Shown here: positions 1 through 8,794 of the stretch, in pieces
Layout: the number at the start of each line of letters is the position of its first letter
Position numbering within the stretch: the first letter of the stretch is position 1
Assembly: GCA_020638995.1 (NCBI GenBank)
Contig: JACKHM010000004.1
Location: forward strand, 682,001-746,000
DNA from: Planctomycetaceae bacterium
GTDB lineage: Bacteria; Planctomycetota; Planctomycetia; Pirellulales; Pirellulaceae
Length of the DNA: 64,000 bases
Direction of reading: 5' to 3'
Notes under the pieces: generated by a model
The model's database searches: none
What the model saw: the letters and a program-made list of their open reading frames with translations, nothing else
What the model was told of the DNA's origin: nothing
Translations under genes and position numbers: made by a program

Positions 1-1015
1 AACTGAACCCCGTCCGGATCGCGGTCCCAATCAACGGTCACATTCACCCGGCGATCTGTGTAAGTCATTCAGGAACGATCGTCGTCACCTACGGTCGAGA
101 GAATCATGTCGACCTCCGCATCACACGGTCGACTGACGAAGGCGACACTTGGTCCGAAGCGATTCCCTTCGTTCACACCGTGGGAAAGACCTACTATCCA
201 GGTTCGCTGACAACACTCAGCGATGGACGCTTGCTGCATTGCTGGAACCGTTGGGATACGCCAACGACGCAGAACGAGCCGCGTTCGGTGCTGTATTCGC
301 TGTCGGATGACGAAGGATCAACATGGAGCGATCCGCAGCCATTCCCTCGCGATCCCAAAGTTAAAACCGTCATCCGTCATCCGGTTACCGAGCTGCCGCC
401 GAAGCAGTGGCTTGTTTCGTTGTGGGACCGCACGTTTGTCTTTGATCCGGCAACCGCCAAGGCAACGCAATTCGGCGATGGCCGCGTGCATGGACTCGTC
501 CCGATCGTGCAAACTCCTAAGGAACACGGGAAAAATAACTTCGGCGAAACCAAAGTAGCCATCACACTCCGTGGGATGATTAGCAGAAGATATAGCGAAG
601 TTGTTTTTCCCGTGTTCCTAAGGGCACTTTCGTCAGTGGCGCTGGCATTCGATCCACAGACGCTGGCAAGACGTGGCAGACCATCGACAACTTTCCTGAT
701 ATCAAGTCACAAGGATGGCGACACGAAATGGTTTGTCTCAAGAACGGTTGGCTGTTGGCTTCGGAGATCCTCGGACCCGGCTTTGGCGGAGAACACATTC
801 GCTACCGCATCTCGCACGACGACGGTCAAACATGGGACGGCGTGTTCGAGTATTACAATCCCGGTCGAGCCATCAACGGCCGAGCCTGCCCCCGCACCAT
901 CCACCTCGACGACAAAACCATCGGCGTCGTGTTTTACGACATCGACAAGAACCAAGACGACGGCCCAGGGCTATTCTTCCTGCGAATTCCCATCGAGAAG
1001 CTCGCCGCTCGGTAG
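1..1015 (+). pseudogene. Sialidase/BNR-repeat protein, 5' end outside window, broken by an insertion
   Basis: Seen: an open frame enters from the left edge (codons start at position 3) and carries Asp boxes of the S-x-D-x-G-x-T-W type: STDEGDTW, SDDEGSTW, STDAGKTW and SHDDGQTW. This is the signature of six-bladed exo-alpha-sialidase-like beta-propellers. The frame is lost near 523 and resumes in another frame from about 624 to the stop at 1013-1015. Removing 101 bp (523-623) joins the halves in frame and restores the third Asp box. Family knowledge: such proteins in planctomycetes are usually exported and act on glycans; no signal peptide is visible because the start is missing. Inference: the gene was functional until the small element inserted, so it is probably now a pseudogene. 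Confidence 0.85.
523..616. mobile_element. 94-bp MITE-like element with 21-bp terminal inverted repeats
   Basis: The left end (523-543) starts AACACGGGAAAAA. The right end (596-616) is its reverse complement with one mismatch over 21 bp. The element is flanked by a perfect 7-bp direct repeat CCTAAGG (516-522 and 617-623), which fits a target-site duplication. The interior (544-595) has no coding capacity. It sits inside the sialidase-like gene and shifts its frame. The ends do not match those of the IS4-family element at 46925-48383, so it was mobilised by some other transposase not present in the window. Confidence 0.85.
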
Positions 1016-1490
1016 AGAGCAAGCGTAGGGCGTTACTTGCTCTGTTCGCCAGGACGATCTGGACGTCTCTCGTCGCACCACGCCCCGCGTCTAAACCTAA
1101 TCGTTATTCACGCTTTTTCCGGTCGACGCCGACTTATGCGTCAAGGAGTTAGTGCACTCCGAATCGCCTAATCACAGCAAGCACGATGTTCATTCGTTAT
1201 TGCCAAGGTCGGTTCCTCCTAATCGCGCCAGTGCATCTCCCTTTGGTCCACGAAGAGGCCAGCCATCATCGATCAGCGACCGATTCAGCGATCGGCGCGG
1301 CGGCTTGGCAGTCAGTTCCCCGGAAGGGTTGATTCCTTAGGCGTTGCTCCGCTTTCTCCAGATAGACGGCTGCCTCCTTATCCTTCGAGCCCAAAGCAAA
1401 TACCGCGGCAGAGATTAGATCTAGAGCATGTTGTCGGCGTGCGTGATCGGATCCCAGCTCACATTAGGGAGGCGGTTGTCGCGGCGATTG
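1016..1490. other. Gene-free spacer with a possible decayed helical-repeat fragment
   Basis: No convincing gene. On the minus strand, roughly 1262-1428, an open stretch without a start reads like an alpha-helical repeat remnant (for example GSKDKEAAVYLEKAEQRL). It could be the tail of a decayed TPR-type protein. Nothing else is recognised. Confidence 0.35.
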
Positions 1491-2669
1491 TCACGATTCC
1501 AGCAACTCCTGGTGAACCATCTCAAAGAATGCCTTGAGCTTGTTGGTCTTAGGGAACACCATCGTGCTATCGACCGTATACAAGTTCTCGTGCTCGATTG
1601 CGTGACGGAAGTTGATCGCATCCCGAACTTCGGACATGTACTTATCTGGCCTTTCAACCAGCTTCTTTCGAGTCAAGGTCTCCTCAAACTTACCGAGTAG
1701 CTGTTTCAGGCGAGCTTTTTCCGGAGTCGCGTCTCGAAGCTGGACTTTCTTTTCTCTTGCCCATCTACGGAGAATTGCGTCGACCGCTGAAACACACAGG
1801 CGAATCGAGGCTAGATCGTGACCGTGGCCTCCATAAGCCTCACCCTTACGAAACATGTTGAGTTCTGAATCGCTATCCTCTTCCTCACGAAGTGCGTTCT
1901 CGAACCGTTCAAGGTATGTCCCATTTGGGGCAACGCAATGCGGGCGTTCCGGGAGAATGCCGGTTGCCGGATTCATCATGTACTTTTTTGACGTTAAGAG
2001 TTTACCATCAAAGTCAAACTCGCGAATGTATCCATACGGAAATGAGAAGAAGGAGTAGTGGGGCACGGATGCCCACGGGATGCCCACATATCGACGATGG
2101 CAATCTGCAAACTTGTTTAGTCCGGCCACTGCAAATCTTAGTGCTGAACGACGCAACGCAGTGCGCGTAAGGTCGTCCTCAACATTGGGAACCGCCAGCG
2201 CGATTGTAAAGAAAGACTTCAGAACTGAGGCGGTGTACTTATCTACTGCCGAAAACTGCTGTGCCTTTAACTCGACGACTTTGGCTGGGGAACCAAACAC
2301 CTGTGTGAAGCTTCCGTCCTGATGGTACACGACTTCCATAAAGTCGTTGTCCAACCGGCACGTCGTTTCATAGTGAAAGCCCACTCCTGAGACGACTAAT
2401 TCGTAAAGCTCTTCCGTCTCACCGGCGAAACACAGGTACTCAGGGAGCGGAAACGAAATGAGCGCAACGTTAAACTGAATCGGCGACAAGCCCTTCATGA
2501 TGCCCCAGTACTCCACCGCACTAGCCTGCGAGTTGGTCACGGTCACACTGTTGTATGCATACGTCTGTAGTTTATGCTTGGTTCTATCCCTCAGAAGGGC
2601 ATCGGCCACGGGCTGGAGCTCGCTCGAAGCCGGATCGAGACCTCGTTCACGATTGTCAGGAGGAGTCAT
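1491..2669 (-). CDS. Hypothetical protein with a HEPN-like C-terminal helical domain
   Basis: A 392-residue cytoplasmic protein with no signal peptide or membrane segment. I place the start at the ATG at 2669, with AAGGAA about 7 nt upstream; the open frame runs 89 codons further but that part reads as low-complexity shadow. The N-terminal two thirds are not recognised. The last third is helical and contains RHAIEH at about residues 355-360, matching the R-polar-x3-H signature of HEPN domains, which often act as RNases or abortive-infection effectors. It stands alone between a broken sialidase and a sulfatase, with no obvious antitoxin or nucleotidyltransferase partner. The HEPN assignment is inference from one motif and helical context. 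Confidence 0.6.
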   Translation of the reverse strand: MTPPDNRERGLDPASSELQPVADALLRDRTKHKLQTYAYNSVTVTNSQASAVEYWGIMKGLSPIQFNVALISFPLPEYLCFAGETEELYELVVSGVGFHYETTCRLDNDFMEVVYHQDGSFTQVFGSPAKVVELKAQQFSAVDKYTASVLKSFFTIALAVPNVEDDLTRTALRRSALRFAVAGLNKFADCHRRYVGIPWASVPHYSFFSFPYGYIREFDFDGKLLTSKKYMMNPATGILPERPHCVAPNGTYLERFENALREEEDSDSELNMFRKGEAYGGHGHDLASIRLCVSAVDAILRRWAREKKVQLRDATPEKARLKQLLGKFEETLTRKKLVERPDKYMSEVRDAINFRHAIEHENLYTVDSTMVFPKTNKLKAFFEMVHQELLES

Positions 2670-3046
2670 TGGGATTCCTTGTACAAGCAAGCCATGCGCA
2701 GGTGTAATGAAAACTATTCTTCCGTATCTACCCGAAATTGTACCGGGCTTCACTGCGTTAAGACTCAACTTAGGCCAAAATGGTTCGCGTCTACCGACCA
2801 ACCGAGCGTTGCAGAGTGATGCCCTCGGGACTTCGCGAGTCAACAGTAAATGGCGTACGAAAACAAATCGGCGAAATGACCGAGGAGGGCGTGTCCTCGG
2901 GCAGTTGTCCATCATCCCTATAGCGGTCCGAACCACAACTCGCGTGGCGCATAGATTGCGAGGTTTTTAAAGCTGCTAACATTGCTCACGTATTTGTCGC
3001 TTATGGTGATTCAAACACATCATTGCGTGGCTCAACAGCAAATTTG
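2670..3046. other. Spacer upstream of the HEPN-like gene
   Basis: About 380 bp between the start of the HEPN-like gene and the end of the sulfatase gene, both on the minus strand. It probably holds the promoter of the former. No repeat, RNA gene or credible small ORF is seen. Confidence 0.4.
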
Positions 3047-4393
3047 TCACTTCACGACGCTGTCGTTGTCGGTGGCTCGAACTTGTTTCAAAGCGGCGAG
3101 CATGTCTTTCAAGCGATCGGGCTCTTGCTTGGCGAGATTGGTTTGCTCGGAAGGGTCAATGGCGATGTCAAAGAGTTCGTGGCGATCGTTCTCGCTGACA
3201 ACAAGTTTCCAATCGCCGAGTCGTAACGAGACGGCTCGCCAGTGAGGTCCGGCGATGTAGATGGGGCGTTGCGGAATCGACTCGGCTTTTAATAGGAGCG
3301 AGGAAAGACTGATTCCATCCCAGTGCAAATCGCGATCGGATTGATAACCGGCCAACTGACAAAATGTGGGCATCCAGTCCGCGATGAAGACAGGCGTTGG
3401 CTCGTGTCGCTGCGAGATCTTTCCCGGCCACGATACGATGGTCGGCACGCGGGTGCCGCCTTCATAGACGTTGCCCTTCTGACCTCGCAACGAACCGTTG
3501 TTCGCCGTCAGGTTGCCGGAGGGCGAATCGTCAGGTGGGTAGGGTTGCGTGTTGTTGGTCGTGGTGCTCCCACCGTTGTCGCTGGTAAAGACGACCAATG
3601 TGTTCTCGCGGACACCGCGCTCGTCGAGCGCATGGAGGATGCGGCCCACGGCGTCGTCCAGATGCATCACACAAGCCGCGTAATGCCGTCCGATTTCGCT
3701 GGTGATTGATGTTGGAACTTTGTCCAGCCACGACTTGGGTTCGTTGATTGGGAGATGCACCGCGGTAAAGGGAACGTACAGAAAGAATGGCTTGTCGCCG
3801 CGATTCTCGATCCAAGTCACTGCCTCGTCAGCAAGCAAGTCCGTAACGTGTCCCTCTTCTTCTAGCAACTTGCCGTTGCGATGCCACGTGACGGAGAACG
3901 GCCCCTGTTTGTAACGGTGACTCCACGCCGTCACGCCTCCGGCCAACGATCCATAGCTGTGCTCGAAGCCGTAGTGGTTCGGTGCCCACTCGGGCTTCGA
4001 GCCGAGATGCCACTTGCCGACCAGACAGGTGTCGTAACCACAAGATCCCAAAGCACCGGCCAGCGTCACCGTATCGCTGGGCAAAGCCAATGCGTTGGTT
4101 GGTGTTGTGATCCCGAATCGGCTCCAGCAACGACCGGTCAACAAGCCCGTGCGAGTGGGGCTGCACACAGGAGCAACGTAATGCTGCGTCAGTTCCACTC
4201 CATCCTTCGCCAACTGATCAAGATTTGGCGTAGGAGCATTTCCGCCGTGAAACGCCACGTCCGCCCAACCTAGATCATCCGCAATGATGAACACGATGTT
4301 CGGTCGGCTTGCATCGGCATGTACAACGGCGGCGATGACGCTTTGAATACTGATGCCGACAACGTAGATAGTCGTCAGAAGACGTAAAGACAT
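3047..4393 (-). CDS. Secreted arylsulfatase-type sulfatase (alkaline phosphatase superfamily)
   Basis: 448 residues, a usual length for the family. The N-terminus is a signal peptide (hydrophobic core about residues 5-24). RPNIVFIIADDLG at about 30-42 supplies the metal-binding Asp pair. C77-S-P-T-R81 is the C-x-P-x-R formylglycine motif of type I sulfatases, and VGKWHLG and FTSDNGG are further family blocks. The enzyme would hydrolyse sulfate esters of polysaccharides outside the cytoplasm after conversion of Cys77 to formylglycine. Planctomycete genomes carry many such genes. It lies near the sialidase-like pseudogene, suggesting a former glycan-degradation locus. The exact substrate cannot be read from sequence. 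No maturase is in the window. Confidence 0.95.
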   Translation of the reverse strand: MSLRLLTTIYVVGISIQSVIAAVVHADASRPNIVFIIADDLGWADVAFHGGNAPTPNLDQLAKDGVELTQHYVAPVCSPTRTGLLTGRCWSRFGITTPTNALALPSDTVTLAGALGSCGYDTCLVGKWHLGSKPEWAPNHYGFEHSYGSLAGGVTAWSHRYKQGPFSVTWHRNGKLLEEEGHVTDLLADEAVTWIENRGDKPFFLYVPFTAVHLPINEPKSWLDKVPTSITSEIGRHYAACVMHLDDAVGRILHALDERGVRENTLVVFTSDNGGSTTTNNTQPYPPDDSPSGNLTANNGSLRGQKGNVYEGGTRVPTIVSWPGKISQRHEPTPVFIADWMPTFCQLAGYQSDRDLHWDGISLSSLLLKAESIPQRPIYIAGPHWRAVSLRLGDWKLVVSENDRHELFDIAIDPSEQTNLAKQEPDRLKDMLAALKQVRATDNDSVVK

Positions 4394-4677
4394 GGTGTTT
4401 ACTCATGAAGATGGTAACGCGCGGACATTGGCCGTATTTGGTGACTGCGATCGTTATATCATGAAGCGCGACTAGAATTTTCTGAAAGCTTCGAGTGGCA
4501 CCCTTAACTTTTACCACATTTGATTCGGTTAGCGGCGTCGTCTCCGTCGAGCATGCCATGGAGTTTGGTCCAGCCTCGCCAGAGGACAAGCCAGCCGGGA
4601 CGATGGTCGCGCTTGCGGTTTTGATGGCCACCGAGTCGCACTCACGCGTGACGTGTTTTCGCATCCGGTCGGCGGCT
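4394..4677. other. Spacer before the mobile-gene graveyard
   Basis: About 280 bp with open but unrecognised short frames on both strands and no start with a good ribosome binding site. It may be additional mobile debris, because it runs straight into the recombinase remnant. Confidence 0.3.
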
Positions 4678-4860
4678 CGACGAACCGACGTTTGATGCCA
4701 AGCGAAACAAGCTACACGACGAATTGGCAGACGTGGAACGAAATTGGGAGACATGGACGCGTCTTTGGCCGAGGTGGGTGATCTCCAGCCGACGGACGCC
4801 AAGGCCGCGTTGGCGGTGTTCGATTTTAGCCAAATTGCGGCGGAAATCTGGCGCGGTTCA
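4678..4860 (+). pseudogene. Truncated 3' tail of a large serine recombinase
   Basis: This stretch aligns with the 3' end of the intact recombinase (52737-52899). The last 59 bases (4802-4860) are identical by eye to 52841-52899 and upstream bases are diverged. A 19-bp imperfect tandem duplication (4721-4739 and 4740-4758) shifts the frame. The similarity stops abruptly at the same GCGCGGTTCA (4851-4860) that in the intact copy continues into the end of the gene. The stretch directly abuts the truncated primase on the other strand. Inference: relic of an earlier related integration, or a rearranged end of the present element. Confidence 0.85.
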
Positions 4861-5720
4861 CCCGCTGTCACTCTGGCTGCGATCGCTCGTGCCATAGTTG
4901 ACTTGCCAACGCCTTGTTCACCGTCCAGCGTCACGAGCGAACCGAGCGGGATATGATATTTCCAGAGCCATTCGACGTTAGCAGCCGCGATCTCGTCGCC
5001 CCGTTTGAAGTTGAAGGCCGTCTTTTTGCGAAGGTCGATCTTCTCCGAGCCTTCGTTTGTGAACTGCGGAATCGAAACTTCGTAATCCTTTACCAAGTCG
5101 TTGATATCGCAGCCGGTGGGGAAATCCGCAGTAGGCCAATTGAACCGCTCCACAATCGCCTTAACGCCCGCTTCGCGTAACCGTTTGATAACCGATTCAC
5201 AACCTCGACGCCCACCTTTGTCATTGTCGTAGACGATGCGGACCTTTCGACCGTCTAGCCATTTCGCCCATTCTGTCTTGAAGGTGTTCGCACCGGGTAC
5301 GGCAAGGATGTCGTAACGATCGCGAGCCTTCAGACTCCGAAGGTGATGATCGAGAGCGATTGCGTCAAACGGTCCCTCGACTAGAAACACCAGTCTGCTA
5401 GGAACGGTGGACAGTGCTTCCAAGCCGTAGAGACCAACGGGAAGCCCTTCCGTCATGTACTTCTTTCCAGAAGACTCCCAGTAGCGGCACAAGTTTATGA
5501 CGCTTCCCTTTGACGATCGGTACGGAATCAACCAACAGTTCTCGCACGAGTCAAAGGCGAGCCCATGTCGCTTCGATGTCTGCACGGGGATTCCGCGTCG
5601 TTGGCTCAGCCGCCTAAAGTCTTCGTCCGATGTCGAATCAAAAGCCTGCTGGTGGATTTTCGCCAGAAATGAATAGATGTTCCCGCTCTCGCCGCATGCC
5701 GTTGTCAGCCTACATTCCGG
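4861..5720 (-). pseudogene. Truncated Toprim primase with start of an ATPase/helicase domain
   Basis: Minus-strand open frame without an intact start or end. Going 5' to 3' of the gene it shows a Cys-containing stretch (CGESGN, about 5690) like the primase zinc-binding region, then a Toprim domain (FLVEGPFDAIALD and VYDNDKGG, supplying the acidic residues), then TLDGEQGVGKST, a Walker A motif of a RepA/DnaB-like ATPase. The sequence ends about ten codons after Walker A at the junction with the recombinase tail. Toprim primase-helicases prime replication of phages and plasmids. The missing Walker B and C-terminal parts make it non-functional. The open frame continues past 4861 to 4275 through unrelated sequence. 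Confidence 0.8.
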
Positions 5721-6186
5721 CCCGCCGCCGCATCAAAGGGCAAGACGAATTCCTTTCGCGGCCACGCTTCTTGGCGATCTCGGAGTTCGGACCACGCAGC
5801 ATTATCTACCACGAAGGCTCGCGCTACATCGTCAACAAAGTCATCCTACCGCTTGCCGAGGGCGACGAGCCGCTGACGACCGCAGCCAAACAGTGCGTCG
5901 ATTGCGGATACATGCACGAATTGAGCACCGGCGAAGCCGGACCAGGTCGTTGTGAGAACTGCGAGAGCGCGCGGCTCTCTCGTGTCGATTCGCTCTTGCG
6001 TCTGCAAAATGTCTCGACGAAGCGGCGCGATCGAATCAACAGCGACGAGGAAGATCGTCTCAAGATGGGCTACGAGATCCGCACTGGTCTGAGATTCAAG
6101 GAAGTCGGCGGATTGGCGCAGTACCAGGTCGCCACGGTCACGGGTTCGAGTGGAAAGCAATTCAACCTGACCTATGGCGATGCCGC
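5696..6186 (+). pseudogene. Fragment of a large helicase-type protein with a Cys4 motif, possibly DISARM DrmA-like
   Basis: About 160 residues of good protein sequence with no proper start. The order is YIPARRRIKGQ, then ISEFGPRSIIYHEGSRY, then two Cys pairs (CVDCGYMHE and CENCES), then a block QNVSTKRRDRINSDEEDR followed by GYEIRTGLRF. This resembles the central zinc-binding region of very large SF2 helicases such as those in DISARM defence loci; that match is from memory and uncertain. Full-length relatives would exceed 1000 residues, so both ends are missing. It abuts the primase fragment upstream and an unrelated gene tail downstream. Confidence 0.55.
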
Positions 6187-6288
6187 GAGCTGGGACACCA
6201 ATTCGCAAACGAGATGTTTCTCGCGATTGAACAGCACGAGGTCGCCTTCGATCGTTACTTCCGGCGTGTAAAAGAAGCCAAGTTCTGA
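6187..6288 (+). pseudogene. C-terminal tail of an unidentified protein
   Basis: In a different frame from the helicase fragment, about 33 codons read as a plausible protein C-terminus (ELGHQFANEMFLAIEQHEV...) ending at TGA 6286-6288. There is no start. I take it as a third gene relic fused to the fragment before it. The family is not recognised. Confidence 0.4.
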
Positions 6289-6357
6289 CGCCAAGCCTTG
6301 GCGAGCTCCGAATCTGATTCAAATACTTGATCGTCACCGTGTCGAGTCAAGCGACAG

Positions 6358-6864
6358 CTACCGTGCGACGTCGGCTTCAGCGAAACGGACCGCGTCCTGC
6401 GGCTGTTCGTTACCGTAGATCACCGACAAGACGGCGGGTACGTACCGGTCGATCATGGACAGACAGCAAGCGATTGCATGACGGATCATTTGCTCATCCA
6501 ATCTACCGTCCACCAAGACTTGACAGACCTGAAACCGCAACCGACCTTCGTCGTAGTCGAACTCGAACTTGCCGATCTTCAGGCCAAAGTTGGCTCGAGT
6601 GATGGTCTCGACGACAGCCGCACGGCATCCTTCCGGAATTGCCACTGGCACGAAGGCTATGACCTGGAAAAAGTCGTCACCCTCGTCCGCTACCGCGATT
6701 AACTCGCAAGAGCAAACGCGACCTTGGTAGCCAGTACGAATCAATCGTTGTTCAGCGTCGACTCGATAGCTCAAGCCGTGCTCATCGAAGTGAGCGATCA
6801 AGTTATCAAAAGCAGTATTTACGGGCACCTCCTTTCTTTTTGTTATCAGATAGATGCGTTTCAC
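6358..6864 (-). CDS. YbjN-domain protein
   Basis: 168 residues, cytoplasmic, alpha/beta. The pattern (HFDEHGLSYRVDAEQRLIRTGY, then strands, then a helix around KIGKFEFDYDEGRLRFQ) fits the YbjN/type III chaperone-like fold, an accessory fold without known enzymatic activity. The only standard start in frame is GTG at 6864, which has a poor ribosome binding site. An almost ideal one (AAAGGAGG) lies 5 nt before codon GTA at 6820-6822, where a GTG start would be expected. So the original start may have mutated, and translation may now begin upstream or fail. Lies at the edge of the graveyard region. Confidence 0.65.
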   Translation of the reverse strand: MKRIYLITKRKEVPVNTAFDNLIAHFDEHGLSYRVDAEQRLIRTGYQGRVCSCELIAVADEGDDFFQVIAFVPVAIPEGCRAAVVETITRANFGLKIGKFEFDYDEGRLRFQVCQVLVDGRLDEQMIRHAIACCLSMIDRYVPAVLSVIYGNEQPQDAVRFAEADVAR

Positions 6865-7030
6865 TGTTAAGTGTTCGCTCCGATTGTGAAAGCCAGTTCT
6901 AACTCTCTTTATCCTAGGGAAAGATCCGCCGACCGAAGCGCGCGGTCAGTCCTTATTCACACGGAACAGACACGGAAGTCCTCGATCAGTGCAACGAGAT
7001 GACGACCGCATGCTGGGCAACGGGTTTTAC

Positions 7031-7405
7031 TCAGTGGGGGATGTAGATCCACTTCGTGTGTACACGACCTGTTTTTGGATCGATCCAACGCACCTTAGTG
7101 TCACCCCAATGATCATCCAACTCGTGAAAGCTGGTCGCGGGGTAGCCGTCCAAGTGTGTGATGAACTCTCCAGGGAGCCGTTGGAAAACCGCTCGCATCG
7201 GCGAATCTCGATCCAACTCAACCGCCGAAGCGCCACGCACGACGCCATGGCCGCGGATGTGCTGCGCGAAGATCGCGAATTCACCCTTTAGGCTGGGGAC
7301 GTATCGTCGCTCTGGGCTGTAAGCCACAGCCAATGACTGAGCCAGGTAGGACGTAGCCAAGACCACGAGGACAAACGTCGATCGTTTTGTTGAAATGTGA
7401 AACAT
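7031..7405 (-). CDS. Small secreted PDZ-like protein
   Basis: 124 residues. ATG at 7405 follows GAGGGAG at good spacing. There is a signal peptide (hydrophobic residues about 10-26, cleavage near AVA). The C-terminal half (MRAVFQRLPGEFITHLDGYPATS, with the middle GEFITHLDGYP block) looks like the carboxylate-loop and strand part of a PDZ fold: G-D/E-x-I-T-x-L-D-G-x-P. Function unknown. It is the first of several small exported proteins in 7.0-17.3 kb that share fold hints and may form one functional group. Confidence 0.65.
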   Translation of the reverse strand: MFHISTKRSTFVLVVLATSYLAQSLAVAYSPERRYVPSLKGEFAIFAQHIRGHGVVRGASAVELDRDSPMRAVFQRLPGEFITHLDGYPATSFHELDDHWGDTKVRWIDPKTGRVHTKWIYIPH

Positions 7406-7827
7406 GATGATACTCCCTCGTGGTTAGTGACCAGTTGCGTAGCAACGACGTCACGGCTGCTGATCGGCTCGTCGCCTTCATGGATACAAGCCGCTTCAAC
7501 GTCAAGATTGGTTGAACAAACCCGAGATTTTTCCAATTGTCGTTGTTGCTACCTCGACTGCATCACACGATCGACGCACTTGTCACTCAGTTGATGCCCG
7601 ATATCGCTGCTATGTCGAGACAACGCTATTGCCCAAACCAGCAGGGTTTCCGGAGCTACTGAGCCGCGAGAATGTCACTGAGTGTGAAGGTGCGCCCTCG
7701 TTAGACAATTTCGCAGCCGCAACTCTTTCCTATTGTGAGTCGCACCAGCGGATCCTCTTGGTGGGAACCGGTATCAATGAAGCAGTTGCTAAATTATCGA
7801 CAGAAGCTGCATGCCCAAAAGCTACGA
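7406..7827. other. Gene-free spacer
   Basis: About 420 bp between two minus-strand secreted protein genes. Short plus-strand open frames here lack a ribosome binding site and protein-like composition. No repeat or RNA gene seen. It presumably contains the promoter of the gene that starts at 7405. Confidence 0.4.
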
Positions 7828-8556
7828 TTACCAGTCACGTCGTTTCAGTTCCAACAAGCGGCCCCCGGCATCAAACTCAAAGTAGTATGGCCGCCCGTCG
7901 TCTTTGCCGATGTTGACGTTACCGGCGCGTTCATTGAATTTCAAGTCGTAAATCTGTTCTGTGAACTTGTCGTCACCACCGATGCGGTCAAAGCGGATTT
8001 CGACCTTCTCCGCCTGCGGGAACGTGTGGGAGTGCCAACCACGATTCGGGTGTTTGTGGATGTGCTCTTTCCACTCGCTCCATTTACCGTTCTCTCGATG
8101 ACGCAACTGATAGTTGAGGCGAGTGTTGGTATGGTTGTAGATTGTAACCACGCCGAATCCGCCGAAGTTAACGAATGCAACTCCGTCGGGGGCAGCCTCG
8201 CCTCGATGGGGCGTGTGGCCAAAGTGGCATTTCAGCCATTTCAATTTGCCATCACGCACGTTGATGATGCCGATCTGAGCCGTCTCCCCAACCTGGCCCA
8301 TTATCCAGTTGAATGCCTCTTCGTTCTGAAAGCCCATCGTATCGATAAAGACGATGATGTCGCCTCGTTCGAGGCCTAGCCGTGCAGCCCGTGTTCCTCG
8401 ATTGACTCTGTCGACACGATACCCCTTCCCACCGCCGTATCCTGCCGGGAGGTCAACGAGCGTCTCCTCAAAACCAATGATCGGTCGGTCTGCCCAGGTG
8501 GTGGAGGTCACGGCGGTTAGAGCTAGAAGCGTTATCAGTGTACAGCAGAATCTCAT
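7828..8556 (-). CDS. Secreted PDZ-domain protein with a C-terminal beta domain
   Basis: 242 residues from ATG 8556, preceded by GGAGAAG; the longer open frame upstream has no signal peptide. A signal peptide spans about residues 1-22 (cleavage near TWA). Residues about 40-110 form a PDZ-like domain: GYRVDRVNRGTRAARLGLERGDIIV and a strand IGIINVRDGKLKW. The rest is beta-rich with aromatic residues and unrecognised. PDZ domains bind peptide C-termini, often next to proteases; here the neighbourhood is full of exported proteases. Strikingly similar to the 9283-9756 product in LERGDIIV and IGIINVRDG, so the two are paralogues in opposite orientation. Confidence 0.75.
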   Translation of the reverse strand: MRFCCTLITLLALTAVTSTTWADRPIIGFEETLVDLPAGYGGGKGYRVDRVNRGTRAARLGLERGDIIVFIDTMGFQNEEAFNWIMGQVGETAQIGIINVRDGKLKWLKCHFGHTPHRGEAAPDGVAFVNFGGFGVVTIYNHTNTRLNYQLRHRENGKWSEWKEHIHKHPNRGWHSHTFPQAEKVEIRFDRIGGDDKFTEQIYDLKFNERAGNVNIGKDDGRPYYFEFDAGGRLLELKRRDW

Positions 8557-8794
8557 TTCAACTTCTCCATGATCTAGACATCGAAATCCCGTTGCTTCTG
8601 TAAATTCACCACGCATTGACTTACAGCGGGCACTGGAACTCTAAGCCGGTCTCGGCGATCGAATGGTTCCAAGAAACTGACAATTATTTTGGCAATTCAG
8701 AACCAATCCAAACCACAAATCGGCTTAGTACACCAGCGGCGAGTCATACCAAGCCGCAGCGACTTCCGTTCCCAACATCATAGGAGAATGAACG

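Noticed and set aside
1152..1340. 62-codon open frame on the plus strand
   Set aside because: No ribosome binding site, biased composition; reads as noise in a spacer.
7512..7916. 134-codon plus-strand open frame
   Set aside because: Overlaps the coding 3' end of the opposite-strand PDZ protein and lacks protein-like features.
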